A stretch of 58,932 bases of DNA. Origin: Deltaproteobacteria bacterium (GTDB lineage Bacteria > Desulfobacterota > Syntrophia > Syntrophales > Smithellaceae). Below are positions 17,257 through 24,991 of the stretch, piece after piece. The stretch covers positions 1 through 58,932 of the forward strand of contig JAKLDS010000009.1 of the NCBI GenBank assembly GCA_022703375.1. The letters are read 5' to 3'. How positions within the stretch are numbered: position 1 is the stretch's first letter; each line of letters starts with the position of its first letter. Below the pieces are notes generated by a model. That model was not told the DNA's origin. It searched no databases and worked only from the letters and a program-made list of their open reading frames with translations. A program made the position numbers and the translations under genes.

Positions 17257-17682
17257 TTAGCTTAACATTTTCTCTTTCTGAAAAAAGGTAGTCAGAGTTT
17301 CCTTAATCTCATCGCGCACACGGCGGAATTCCCGCAAAATGTCTTCCTCGCTTCCCGAAGCTGCAGCCGGGTCGTCAAATCCGATATGCTTTTTCTGCGC
17401 ACCACCTATATACAAAGGACAGTTTTCATTTGCGCTGCCGCACAGCGTGATCACATGGTCAAACGCCTGGCCGTCGAATTCCGACAGCGTCTTTGACCGA
17501 TGGCCGGTAATATCAATCCCGATCTCCTTCATCACCGAGATGGCGCGTGGATGAACAAATGTCGCCTGCGTTCCTGCAGAACAGGCTACAAAGCGGTCTA
17601 CCAGAAAATGATTAATAAGCCCCTCCGCCATTTGCGACCGGCAGGAATTAGCGGCGCATAAAAATAAAACTCTTTTTTTCAT
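17257..17682 (-). CDS. Arsenate reductase, thioredoxin-coupled (low-MW phosphatase type)
   Basis: The 141-residue protein shows the P-loop C-A-A-N-S-C-R (Cys9 to Arg15) near the N-terminus and the resolving cysteine pair Cys81 and Cys88 ([11 protein letters not shown]), the layout of S. aureus pI258-type ArsC. It reduces As(V) to As(III), passing the disulfide along its cysteines to thioredoxin. The product is the substrate of Acr3, encoded next. A small thioredoxin-like protein is encoded in the same operon. Confidence 0.93.
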   Translation of the reverse strand: MKKRVLFLCAANSCRSQMAEGLINHFLVDRFVACSAGTQATFVHPRAISVMKEIGIDITGHRSKTLSEFDGQAFDHVITLCGSANENCPLYIGGAQKKHIGFDDPAAASGSEEDILREFRRVRDEIKETLTTFFQKEKMLS

Positions 17683-17704
17683 TAACTTACCTGTTAAAAT
17701 CTAT

Positions 17705-18772
17705 TCAGTCATCGCGATCCAAAGAATCGAGAAATAATCCATAATCGTCATATAATTTGCTCGTGAGTAATATCGTGGCATGGCTTCGCGGATAATGAAT
17801 GAGCTTTTTAATGTTATTTTTTTGAGCAAATTCAACCATGGCACTTTCCGGTGTCAGCTGGTCATATTCGGCATACATAATCTGCGCGCGGTTAGGATTT
17901 AACTTCAGCTTATATTTTATGGGATTAATAATTCCATACGCCTGTGTAAGAAAATTTTCAGAAAAACCTGCTTTTTCGAATTGAGCAATAGCTTCGCGCA
18001 TGTAAACATTTTTAAAGACAACGGTCTCCCAGTTAATGATGGGTATCATTATGTTGATATGATCAAATTCTTCCGTCTGCTCGGCCAGCAGGAGCATCGT
18101 GGCGCCGATGGAGCCTCCCCATCCGCCGATTTTTGTGACGCCCCTGCCTTTTAAATAAGAAATCATGGTGCGCAATTCGCGCACCGAGTTTAATAAGACG
18201 GTGATATTTCTTTCGTGATCGGAAGTAAATAACCCTTCGCCATTATTTTTACCCGCCTCGGTTCTTTCCAGATGATAAGGCGGGACATAAAAAACGATAT
18301 TGAAATCTCTAAGAAAGGCTTCCGTGAAAAAATATTTAATAAACCTGAACGCAAAATCCGACACCCCGGCGCCGGGAACCCAGAGGATGACTTTTTTATC
18401 TTTCAGTTCACCGGTTCGGTAAACATAAAAAACAGCCGTATCGAAACCATTTTTGTGTTTGATTCCCGAAGGAAATGTTATCTTTTCCCTGATCAGCTTC
18501 TCGCCCGCGGGATGTTCAATGTACCATTTTGCCAGCGGGCTGGTTGAAAAATGAACAGTTGCCGCAGGTTCAGTATCTTTCGCCAGCGATGTTGCATTGA
18601 CAAAGGACTGGAGTTTTTCCGGGCTACCAGGATGGAAGTCGGCGGTGATATCTGTTGCCAGGTCTTTCAGTCCGGAAATATCCATGCGTTTCTGTACATA
18701 GCTGCAATTGCAGAGACACAATACCAAAATACAACCAAGCGGGATTGATATGTAGTGCCTGATTTTATTCAT
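17705..18772 (-). CDS. Lipoprotein alpha/beta hydrolase of the ars operon
   Basis: The 355-residue product has a lipoprotein signal (hydrophobic core about 10-22, lipobox LCNC with Cys23) and an alpha/beta hydrolase fold: a VILWVPGAGVSDF segment near residue 133, a nucleophile elbow GGWGGSIGA (G-x-S-x-G, near 218) and a late HYPRSHATILL region with a candidate catalytic histidine. It should sit on the outer side of the inner membrane or on the outer membrane. The substrate is unknown. Its position between an ACR3-like micropeptide and arsC, with 22-nt spacing to arsC, places it firmly in the arsenic operon, where such an enzyme is not a standard member. Fold assignment is solid, role is open. 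Confidence 0.75.
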   Translation of the reverse strand: MNKIRHYISIPLGCILVLCLCNCSYVQKRMDISGLKDLATDITADFHPGSPEKLQSFVNATSLAKDTEPAATVHFSTSPLAKWYIEHPAGEKLIREKITFPSGIKHKNGFDTAVFYVYRTGELKDKKVILWVPGAGVSDFAFRFIKYFFTEAFLRDFNIVFYVPPYHLERTEAGKNNGEGLFTSDHERNITVLLNSVRELRTMISYLKGRGVTKIGGWGGSIGATMLLLAEQTEEFDHINIMIPIINWETVVFKNVYMREAIAQFEKAGFSENFLTQAYGIINPIKYKLKLNPNRAQIMYAEYDQLTPESAMVEFAQKNNIKKLIHYPRSHATILLTSKLYDDYGLFLDSLDRDD

Positions 18773-18797
18773 AACGAAATACCGATTTCACTTCTTA

Positions 18798-18911
18798 TTA
18801 AATAAAGTTCAAAAAAATCAAATAAACCCCGCCCAGTATCATGGCGGCAAAAATCCAAATCGTTAAAAAACGATCCAGAAATAATAATTTTTTAGTAATG
18901 CGTTCTTTCAT
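18798..18911 (-). CDS. 37-residue membrane micropeptide resembling the Acr3 N-terminus
   Basis: A short frame with an ideal ribosome binding site (AGGAG, 6 nt before ATG) encodes 37 residues. Positions 9-23, LLFLDRFLTIWIFAA, match residues 9-23 of the Acr3 in the same operon ([15 protein letters not shown]) almost letter for letter, followed by a single hydrophobic helix and a stop. It is either the remnant of a second acr3 or a maintained small protein that mimics the first Acr3 helix and could assemble with the transporter. The clean ribosome binding site, absence of any further acr3 coding after the stop, and tight spacing to the next gene (25 nt) favour a real gene. I know of no described equivalent. 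Confidence 0.6.
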   Translation of the reverse strand: MKERITKKLLFLDRFLTIWIFAAMILGGVYLIFLNFI

Positions 18912-19030
18912 GCATTACTCCTTGATTCATTATTCCGGAAATCCGGAGCTCATCATCACACTCCTCTTCGCTTCGGGGATAGTTCGTCTTTCAATCTTCA
19001 GTGCAATACGTTTCTGAAGTTTGGGTCTCA

Positions 19031-20074
19031 CTAAAATATTGTGTTGAATAAATAGCCGACTATGATTATTCCGAAGGTGACAATGCCGATGAAAATAACA
19101 ATCAGCGGCAGCTTGATCACCTTGCGCAAAATAATCATCTCCGGCAGTGAAAGGCCGATGACCGACATCATGAAAGCCAGCGCCGTGCCGAGCGCCGCGC
19201 CTTTCCCCAAAAGAGCCTGGACAATGGGAATCATTCCGGCGGCATTGGAATATAAAGGCACGCCAATCAGGACGGCAATCGGCACCGACCACCAGGCATC
19301 CTTGCCCATAATTGATGCCATGAAATTTTCCGGAACATAACCATGCACGGCAGCCCCAACGGCAATACCGGCCACGATATAAATCCAGACTTTGGAAACA
19401 ATATCTACAACAGCAATGTAGCCTGCTTGAATTCTGTCGGCAAAAGTCTTTTTCTCCTCATGCATCTGAAATTTGCCGGTCTTGATTTCGCAGACCCACG
19501 GCTCGACAAAACGCTCGAGTTTTAATCTGCCGATTATCCATCCCGCCGTGATGGCAATGGCCAGACCAGTTGCGACATAAAGAAGAGCTGTCTTCCAGCC
19601 AAATAAGCCAAAGAGCAAAACCACAGCTACTTCGTTAATCATGGGCGCAGCAATCAAATAGGAGAAAGTGACGCCCAGCGGTATGCCGCTTTCGACAAAA
19701 CCGATAAACAGCGGAATTGCCGAGCAGGTGCAAAACGGTGTGACAATGCCCAAAAGGCTAGCCAGAATGTTGCCGATAAACAGCGGCTTTCCTTCCAGCG
19801 CCTTTCTGGTTTTTTCCGGAGAAAAGTAAGAACGGATAATCCCCACGGCAAAAACAATGACGGTCAAGAGGAGTAATACTTTCGGCGTATCATAAATAAA
19901 GAACCGCACCGCCTCCGTCAGGTGCTCGCCTTTTTCCAGGCGAAATACTTTATCCACTAAAAAATTAGCGCCATCTTCCAGAAAGATATATATGACCACC
20001 GCAATGGGAATCAGAAAAAGCGGCCAATAAACATTTTTCTTTTTGTTTGTGTCAATTTGAATTAATTCAGCCAT
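19031..20074 (-). CDS. Permease of the DUF318/ArsP-related family
   Basis: The 347-residue protein has eight to nine membrane helices with the family core TPFCTCSAIPLFIGFVES and APMINEVAVVLLFGLFGW. The paired cysteines CTC match those seen in ArsP-like and thiol-linked permeases that export trivalent organoarsenicals. Stop and start meet: it begins one base after the thioredoxin-like gene ends, so translation is coupled. It probably exports methylated or other arsenic species, working with the small CxxC protein. The exact substrate cannot be read from sequence. Confidence 0.82.
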   Translation of the reverse strand: MAELIQIDTNKKKNVYWPLFLIPIAVVIYIFLEDGANFLVDKVFRLEKGEHLTEAVRFFIYDTPKVLLLLTVIVFAVGIIRSYFSPEKTRKALEGKPLFIGNILASLLGIVTPFCTCSAIPLFIGFVESGIPLGVTFSYLIAAPMINEVAVVLLFGLFGWKTALLYVATGLAIAITAGWIIGRLKLERFVEPWVCEIKTGKFQMHEEKKTFADRIQAGYIAVVDIVSKVWIYIVAGIAVGAAVHGYVPENFMASIMGKDAWWSVPIAVLIGVPLYSNAAGMIPIVQALLGKGAALGTALAFMMSVIGLSLPEMIILRKVIKLPLIVIFIGIVTFGIIIVGYLFNTIF

Positions 20075-20311
20075 TTAATTACCACCCAGAAGCTTTTTAA
20101 TTTCTTCTTTGGCAGGTATTTTACCCGCCACCTTCACTTCGCCATCAACAACCAGAGCCGGAAGAGTCATTACGCCGTAACCCATGATTTTTTTATAATC
20201 CTGAACTTTAATGACCTCTGCCTCTATTCCCAAATCTTTTACAGCTGCGCTGGTTTGCTCTTCAAGCTTATGGCACCTGGCGCATCCTGTTCCCAAAATT
20301 TCAATCTTCAT
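20075..20311 (-). CDS. Small thioredoxin-like CxxC protein
   Basis: The 78-residue protein is a minimal thioredoxin fold of the redox-active disulfide protein 2 group: MKIEILGTGCARCHKLE with Cys10-x-x-Cys13, a cis-proline-like MTLPALVVDGEV and a C-terminal helix. Proteins of this kind are commonly encoded beside DUF318 permeases and ArsR regulators. It may supply electrons to arsenate reductase or carry metalloid to the permease. It begins 11 nt after arsR and abuts the permease gene. Confidence 0.85.
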   Translation of the reverse strand: MKIEILGTGCARCHKLEEQTSAAVKDLGIEAEVIKVQDYKKIMGYGVMTLPALVVDGEVKVAGKIPAKEEIKKLLGGN

Positions 20312-20322
20312 AAATATCCTTT

Positions 20323-20655
20323 CTACTTTTTACAGCACTTTAAAATTTCCATATGTTCTTTGGCATTGGAAGAAAGCACGTCTTCCACACAGCCGATAAA
20401 CTGCATTATGCAGGGCACGCGCAGGCTGTAAAAAATGGAGTTGCCTCTTTTTTCCACCATAACCAGCCCGGCGTTTTTCAGAACACTCAAATGTTTGGAA
20501 ACTGTGGAGGCATCGGAACCAATCATTGCCGTAAGATCATTGACGCATTGCTCCCCTTTGTCGAGCTCCTCAATAATAAAAAGTCTGCTGGGGTGGGCAA
20601 TCGCCTTGATTACCTTTGCCCAGGCTTCATGTTTTGTATTTACCCGGTTAGCCAT
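20323..20655 (-). CDS. ArsR-family transcriptional repressor
   Basis: The 110-residue protein is a winged-helix SmtB/ArsR repressor (ADPS RLFII-like start, DASTVSKHLSVLKNAGLV recognition region). The classical metal site C-V-C-D-L in helix alpha3 is altered to C37-V-N-D-L, so only one of the two usual cysteines remains. Extra cysteines occur at 82, 89 and in the tail at 107-108, suggesting a different As(III) site as in other independently evolved ArsR proteins. It heads the leftward ars operon and should bind the inverted repeat that overlaps its own promoter. Confidence 0.9.
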   Translation of the reverse strand: MANRVNTKHEAWAKVIKAIAHPSRLFIIEELDKGEQCVNDLTAMIGSDASTVSKHLSVLKNAGLVMVEKRGNSIFYSLRVPCIMQFIGCVEDVLSSNAKEHMEILKCCKK

Positions 20656-20679
20656 TTTCGTTTCCTTTCTATCCCTTAT

Positions 20680-20717
20680 CTATTTGGCAAAATAGCCAAA
20701 TAGCCAGATGTTGTCAA
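20680..20717 (-). promoter_or_regulatory. ars promoter with overlapping ArsR operator
   Basis: On the minus strand TTGACA (20717-20712), a 17-nt spacer and TATTTT (20694-20689) form a strong promoter. The perfect inverted repeat CTATTTGGC-6 nt-GCCAAATAG (20680-20703) is centred on the -10, so a bound ArsR dimer would block RNA polymerase. Start would be near 20682, about 27 nt before the arsR ATG. Confidence 0.8.
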
Positions 20718-20866
20718 GAAATATTTTATGCTATTTATAATTTTTGATGGCAATGTTGAATAACGATGTTATGAACTTGAATTGTTTAATGTTATTGGAG
20801 GCGACTACGGCAGTTCCACATCTTGAGGAATTGTTGTTATTCTTTGAATTGGGCAGGTTCAGTCTT

Positions 20867-22129
20867 CTAGCGGAAGGAATCAAGCCCGGCAAAATCCAAA
20901 GTAGCCAGATAATCGTCAACCGTTTCGGCGCGCCGTATTTGCACAACATCCCCGTTTTCTCGCAGCAGCAGTTCCGCCGAGCGCAGTTTGCCGTTGTAGT
21001 TGAAACCCATTGCGTATCCGTGCGCTCCTGTATCATGGATGACAACTATATCCCCCGGCGTCAGCTCCGGCAGGGCGCGGTCTATGGCGAACTTGTCGTT
21101 GTTTTCGCAAAGCGATCCGGTCACATCATAAACAAAATTGCTCGGCTTGTTTTCCTTACCGACCACTGTAATGTGATGATAAGCGCCGTAAAGGGCCGGC
21201 CTCATCAAATTGGCCATGCAGGCATCCAGGCCGGCAAACTTTTTATAAGTATCCTTGATGTGCAGGACACGGGATACCAGATAACCGTAAGGGCCGGTTA
21301 TGTAGCGGCCGCATTCCGTATAAATTTTAATCGGGCCAAGGCCGTTGGCGACAATGATTTCATCATATTTTGCTTTGACACCGCGGCTCATTGCCGCCAG
21401 GTCAATTCTTTTCTGATCGGGATGGTAAGGGATTCCCACTCCGCCGCTGAGATTGACAAATTCAAACCGGATATTCAGTTTTTGGGAAATTTCGGCGACA
21501 ACATTAAAAAGTATCTCGGCGGTTTCCACAAAGTAATTGGCATTAAGCTCGTTGGAGGCAACCATTGTATGAATGCCGAACCGCTTGATTCCTTTTTCTT
21601 TGCAGATTTTATATCCGGCGAACAATTGCTCGCGGGTAAAGCCGTATTTTGCTTCCTCCGGATGACCGATGATAAAATTGCCTTTTTTCAGGGGCCCCGG
21701 ATTGTAACGGCAGCAAATCAGCCCCGGCAGACCGGCATGCTTTTCGAGATAGGCAATATGAGTGATATCATCCAGATTAATGGTGGCATTGAGCTCTCTG
21801 GCCTTGATAAATTCGTTGGCGGGCGTATCGTTGGATGAAAACATTATTTCCTCGCCGGTTATGCCCGTTTTTTCCGCTATGATGAGTTCGGCAAGCGAAC
21901 TGCAATCCACCCCGAAGCCTTCCCGATGCAGAAGCTTAATCAAGTAAGGATTGGGTGTCGCCTTGACGGCAAAAAATTCTTTGTAGCCATCATTCCACGC
22001 ATAAGCATCTTTCAAGGCGCGCGCATTTTCCAGAATAGCTTTTTCATCGTAAAGATGAAAAGGAGTTGGAAAATCGTTGATTATCTTTTCAATTTTTTTC
22101 TTGCTTAAAGGCAAATGTTTTTCCGACAT
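20867..22129 (-). CDS. Diaminopimelate decarboxylase-like PLP enzyme
   Basis: The 420-residue protein is a fold-III PLP decarboxylase: FFAVKATPN with the PLP lysine at about 56, GFGVDCSSLAEL, the GGVGIPYHP glycine loop, ECGRYITGPYG and HDTGAHGYAMG near the C-terminus. LysA converts meso-diaminopimelate to lysine. Relatives also decarboxylate arginine, ornithine or carboxynorspermidine, but the SLCENNDKFA and TGAHG segments fit LysA best. It could supply lysine for the KamA cluster a few kilobases away, although many genomes have lysA elsewhere as well. It is monocistronic or the last gene after the PiT transporter (22-nt gap). Confidence 0.82.
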   Translation of the reverse strand: MSEKHLPLSKKKIEKIINDFPTPFHLYDEKAILENARALKDAYAWNDGYKEFFAVKATPNPYLIKLLHREGFGVDCSSLAELIIAEKTGITGEEIMFSSNDTPANEFIKARELNATINLDDITHIAYLEKHAGLPGLICCRYNPGPLKKGNFIIGHPEEAKYGFTREQLFAGYKICKEKGIKRFGIHTMVASNELNANYFVETAEILFNVVAEISQKLNIRFEFVNLSGGVGIPYHPDQKRIDLAAMSRGVKAKYDEIIVANGLGPIKIYTECGRYITGPYGYLVSRVLHIKDTYKKFAGLDACMANLMRPALYGAYHHITVVGKENKPSNFVYDVTGSLCENNDKFAIDRALPELTPGDIVVIHDTGAHGYAMGFNYNGKLRSAELLLRENGDVVQIRRAETVDDYLATLDFAGLDSFR

Positions 22130-22150
22130 TGGTTTATTCCCCGTTAATAA

Positions 22151-23149
22151 TCAGCAGAAACAATTAATAACCAGATAAATAATTGCCGCAATGAGCGCGG
22201 AAACCGGTATCGTCAACAGCCATGCCCAGATAATGTTACCGGCCACTCCCCAGCGCACGGCAGACAGTCTTTTGGTTGATCCAACACCGACAATGGCGCC
22301 GGTTATTGTATGGGTTGTGCTCACGGGAATTCCGGCAACCGTCGCTCCGATGATCGAGCAGGCAGCAGCAGTTTCAGCGGAAAAACCGCCGATGGGCTGC
22401 AGTTTGGTAATCTTGGTTCCCATTGTTTTGACAATTCGCCAGCCACCGAACATGGTTCCCAGAGAAATCATCGTATAGCAGGCAATAATCACCCATATGG
22501 GAATATGAAAGGTATCGCCCAGTAAACCTTTGCTAAACAGAGCCATGGCAATGATGCCCATTGTTTTTTGTGCGTCGTTCATACCGTGGCCCAATGAATA
22601 GACGGCGGCGGAAAGCAGCTGTAGTTTACGAAAAAGTTTGTCGGACTTAGCAATGTTGGAATGACGGCTCAAATTCATGGCCAGAACCATGAAAATAAAG
22701 CCGAGAATCATGCCGATAGCCGGGGAAACAATGATAAAAATTGTAGTTTTTGTAATACCAGACCAGACCAGAGTTTCGGTTCCCGCTTTGGATATCGCAG
22801 CACCGATAAGGCCGCCGATTAAAGCATGCGATGATGAGCTGGGCAACCCATAATACCAGGTGATAACATTCCAAATAATGGCACCGCCCAAAGCTGACAG
22901 GATTAGCATGTTATCTACAATGCCGATATGAATAATACCTTTACCGACAGTATGCGCGACTTCCGTGCCGACAAAAAAAACGGCGGCAAAATTAAAAAAG
23001 GCCGCCCAGATTACAGCATGTTTCGGGGAAAGAACACGGGTGGAAACAACGGTGGAAATAGAATTGGCGGAATCATGAAAGCCGTTAATAAAATCAAAAA
23101 CAAGAGCAATGACAACTATCGCTATGACAAACGCCGTCGAATCAAGCAT
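22151..23149 (-). CDS. PiT-family inorganic phosphate transporter
   Basis: The 332-residue protein has about ten membrane helices and the duplicated PiT signature: DFINGFHDSANSIST near the N-terminus and GHGMNDAQKTMGI in the second half. It imports metal-phosphate complexes with protons or sodium. Its natural partner, the DUF47 protein, is encoded just upstream in the same direction, with a palindromic repeat sitting in the spacer between them. The lysA-like gene follows after 22 nt. Confidence 0.92.
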   Translation of the reverse strand: MLDSTAFVIAIVVIALVFDFINGFHDSANSISTVVSTRVLSPKHAVIWAAFFNFAAVFFVGTEVAHTVGKGIIHIGIVDNMLILSALGGAIIWNVITWYYGLPSSSSHALIGGLIGAAISKAGTETLVWSGITKTTIFIIVSPAIGMILGFIFMVLAMNLSRHSNIAKSDKLFRKLQLLSAAVYSLGHGMNDAQKTMGIIAMALFSKGLLGDTFHIPIWVIIACYTMISLGTMFGGWRIVKTMGTKITKLQPIGGFSAETAAACSIIGATVAGIPVSTTHTITGAIVGVGSTKRLSAVRWGVAGNIIWAWLLTIPVSALIAAIIYLVINCFC

Positions 23150-23186
23150 GCCGGCCTCGTAAAAAATACAAGAATTTCAGAATATG

Positions 23187-23312
23187 AACGTTCTCGTAAA
23201 ATGCTCCAGAGGCAAGGCGCGCAAAACATGAGGAGTGAGGCGTACTTTTTTGTACTCCGCAACGACGAAGGTTGCAGCGCAACGCAGCATATGGGCTTTT
23301 TCCGAGAACGTT
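23187..23312. repeat. Palindromic repeat element between PiT and DUF47 genes
   Basis: A 126-bp unit with perfect 10-bp terminal inverted repeats (AACGTTCTCG at 23187-23196 and CGAGAACGTT at 23303-23312) and further internal symmetry around GCGTAC-TTTTTT-GTACTCCGC. The pattern resembles the non-autonomous palindromic (REP/MITE-like) units common in deltaproteobacterial genomes. Its right end supplies two bases of the stop codon of the DUF47 gene. It may act as a transcription or mRNA stability signal between the two genes. Confidence 0.7.
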
Positions 23313-23931
23313 AAGCATGTTTCAAGACGATTCCTTCCAATATATTGGAAACATCTTCACACATATCAATTGATTCTTCGATGCGTTCGAATATTTCCTT
23401 CCACTTGATAAGCTCAACAGCATCTTTTTCCTTGACGAAAAGATCCGCAATAATCGTTCTTAAAGCGACATCGCCGGCGTTTTCAAGTGTATTGATTTCC
23501 ACGCAGCCGTCCAGAATCATCTTGGCGTTTTTCATATCGCGCAACGCATGGACAATGCTTTTGAGCTTTATTACGGCTTGATTTAAAATTTTCGCCTGCT
23601 TGATGATTTCATCATCCGGTTTTTTGACTTTATAAAGATAAATCCGGACAGCCGTCGCTTCAATCATGTCCAGAATACTGTCCATTTTATTGACTAGGGC
23701 ATAAATATCCTCGCGGTCAATCGGCGTAAGAAAAGTCTTGTGCATCTTTTCATAAGTGGTGTGGGTGATTACATCGGCTTCGTGTTCAATTACTTTGAGT
23801 TTATTTATATTTGCTTCTGAATAATCATGTTTCTCCGTCATTTCCAGAAAGAACCGGCTGCCAACTTCAATTTTATCCGCCAGCTCTTCGAAAAGATCGA
23901 AAAACTTTTCCTCTTTGGGAAATAAACCCAT
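23311..23931 (-). CDS. DUF47 (PhoU-like) partner of the phosphate transporter
   Basis: The 206-residue protein is an all-helical PhoU-like DUF47 protein (FFDLFEELADKI, EHEADVITHTTYEKMHKTFLTPIDREDIYALVNKMDSILD, ending in MCEDVSNILEGIVLKHA). The acidic, helix-rich pattern binds metal-phosphate clusters in relatives. It regulates PiT activity. It is the first gene of the pair; the palindromic element at 23187-23312 touches its stop codon. Confidence 0.9.
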   Translation of the reverse strand: MGLFPKEEKFFDLFEELADKIEVGSRFFLEMTEKHDYSEANINKLKVIEHEADVITHTTYEKMHKTFLTPIDREDIYALVNKMDSILDMIEATAVRIYLYKVKKPDDEIIKQAKILNQAVIKLKSIVHALRDMKNAKMILDGCVEINTLENAGDVALRTIIADLFVKEKDAVELIKWKEIFERIEESIDMCEDVSNILEGIVLKHA

Positions 23932-24067
23932 GAAAAACCCCCTTCATTTTACATTCTAAAAATTTACTTTTTTTCGCCCTAGAGGTCTAACGAATTATCG
24001 GAAAAAATGCAAGATTTTACCGTCTGTTTTTGTCTGATTTTTTACGATGATTAGTAATATCGGTTCT

Positions 24068-24565
24068 TTAGATAGACTTGGAATATATAACCTTACCGTC
24101 GCCCTGCGCGTAAAATTCCTTAAGGAAAGCTTCCTTGTGATAACCGCATTTTTCATAAAAAACATGGGTTGGCTGATACTGACTACGCGAAGAGGTTTCT
24201 ATATAAATATTTCTGCCGGCAGCGGCACGGATTAAATCCTCGGTTCTCTGCAGCAGTTTTCTGCCCAATCCCTGCCCGCGCATTTTTTCGTCCACGGCAA
24301 TCCAGTATAAATCATAACTGCCCGCAGTAGCCGGAATTAAACCATAACAGGTATAACCAAGAACTGTCTTTTTTTCTTCGGCGAAAAGAAACTGATAAGA
24401 GCTGGCGGCGCCGTGCTGCAATTTATCATCGGCCAGTTCGATAGCCAAATCAATTTCCTCCTGAGAAAAAAAACCACTGGAGCGCACGATTTTTCCAATT
24501 TCAGAAGCATCCGATGGCTTAATTTGCTGCCGGTATGCAATCTCCACTTTTACCTTCAACCTCAC
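24068..24565 (-). CDS. GNAT acetyltransferase, last gene of the KamA cluster
   Basis: The 165-residue protein is a GNAT fold: LYWIAVDEKMRGQGLGRKLLQRTEDLIRA contains the acetyl-CoA loop (R-x-x-G-x-G), and the C-terminal region has VFYEKCGYHKEAFLKEFYAQG, the usual core strand. It is encoded 24 nt after the DUF486 gene in a leftward five-gene unit with a KamA aminomutase and two ATP-grasp ligases. Lysine 2,3-aminomutase paired with an acetyltransferase recalls N-epsilon-acetyl-beta-lysine synthesis (ablA/ablB), but this protein is about 100 residues shorter than AblB, so the acceptor is uncertain. It could acetylate the product of the ligases. Confidence 0.8.
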   Translation of the reverse strand: MRLKVKVEIAYRQQIKPSDASEIGKIVRSSGFFSQEEIDLAIELADDKLQHGAASSYQFLFAEEKKTVLGYTCYGLIPATAGSYDLYWIAVDEKMRGQGLGRKLLQRTEDLIRAAAGRNIYIETSSRSQYQPTHVFYEKCGYHKEAFLKEFYAQGDGKVIYSKSI

Positions 24566-24589
24566 GTATTGAGTATGTAATCCGCAACC

Positions 24590-24940
24590 CTATGATGCCT
24601 GAGGCAGGCCTTCCCGAAACATGAAGTAAGCCGCACCCACCAGACAAAGACCCGCCCAGAGATAATCGAGTTTAAGCGGCTGCTTCATATAAAAAAAGGC
24701 AAATCCGGCAAAAACGACCATGGTAATGACTTCCTGAATTACCTTTAACTGACCGATATTGTAATGCTGAAAACCAATCCGGTTGGCCGGCACCTGCAGC
24801 ACATACTCGAAAAAGGCGATACCCCAGCTGACCATAATGACTATCAGCAAAGGTTTGCTATTCATGTTTTTCAAATGGCCATACCAGGCGAAGGTCATGA
24901 ATAAATTGGAAAAGAAAAGTAAAATAATCGGTTTTAACAC
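24590..24940 (-). CDS. DUF486 small membrane protein
   Basis: The 116-residue protein has four membrane helices and the DUF486 pattern (MTFAWYGHLKN near the N-terminus, FFEYVLQVPANRIGFQHYN, QLKVIQEVITMVVFAGFAFFYMKQPLKLDYLWAGLCLVGAAYF). The family is related to small multidrug-type drug/metabolite transporters and has no assigned substrate. Its position between the second ATP-grasp ligase and the GNAT makes it a candidate exporter for whatever the cluster makes. Confidence 0.85.
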   Translation of the reverse strand: MLKPIILLFFSNLFMTFAWYGHLKNMNSKPLLIVIMVSWGIAFFEYVLQVPANRIGFQHYNIGQLKVIQEVITMVVFAGFAFFYMKQPLKLDYLWAGLCLVGAAYFMFREGLPQAS

Positions 24941-24991
24941 TTTGTCAACTATATCCTCCTTTAAAAAATATCTTCTTTTTACCGGATTGTA

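Noticed and set aside
23187-23312. A CRISPR-like interpretation of the palindromic element
   Set aside because: There is only one copy and no spacers; no cas gene is in the window.
24068-24565. Calling the GNAT gene ablB (beta-lysine acetyltransferase)
   Set aside because: It is about 100 residues shorter than AblB and separated from kamA by three genes, so I only mention the link.
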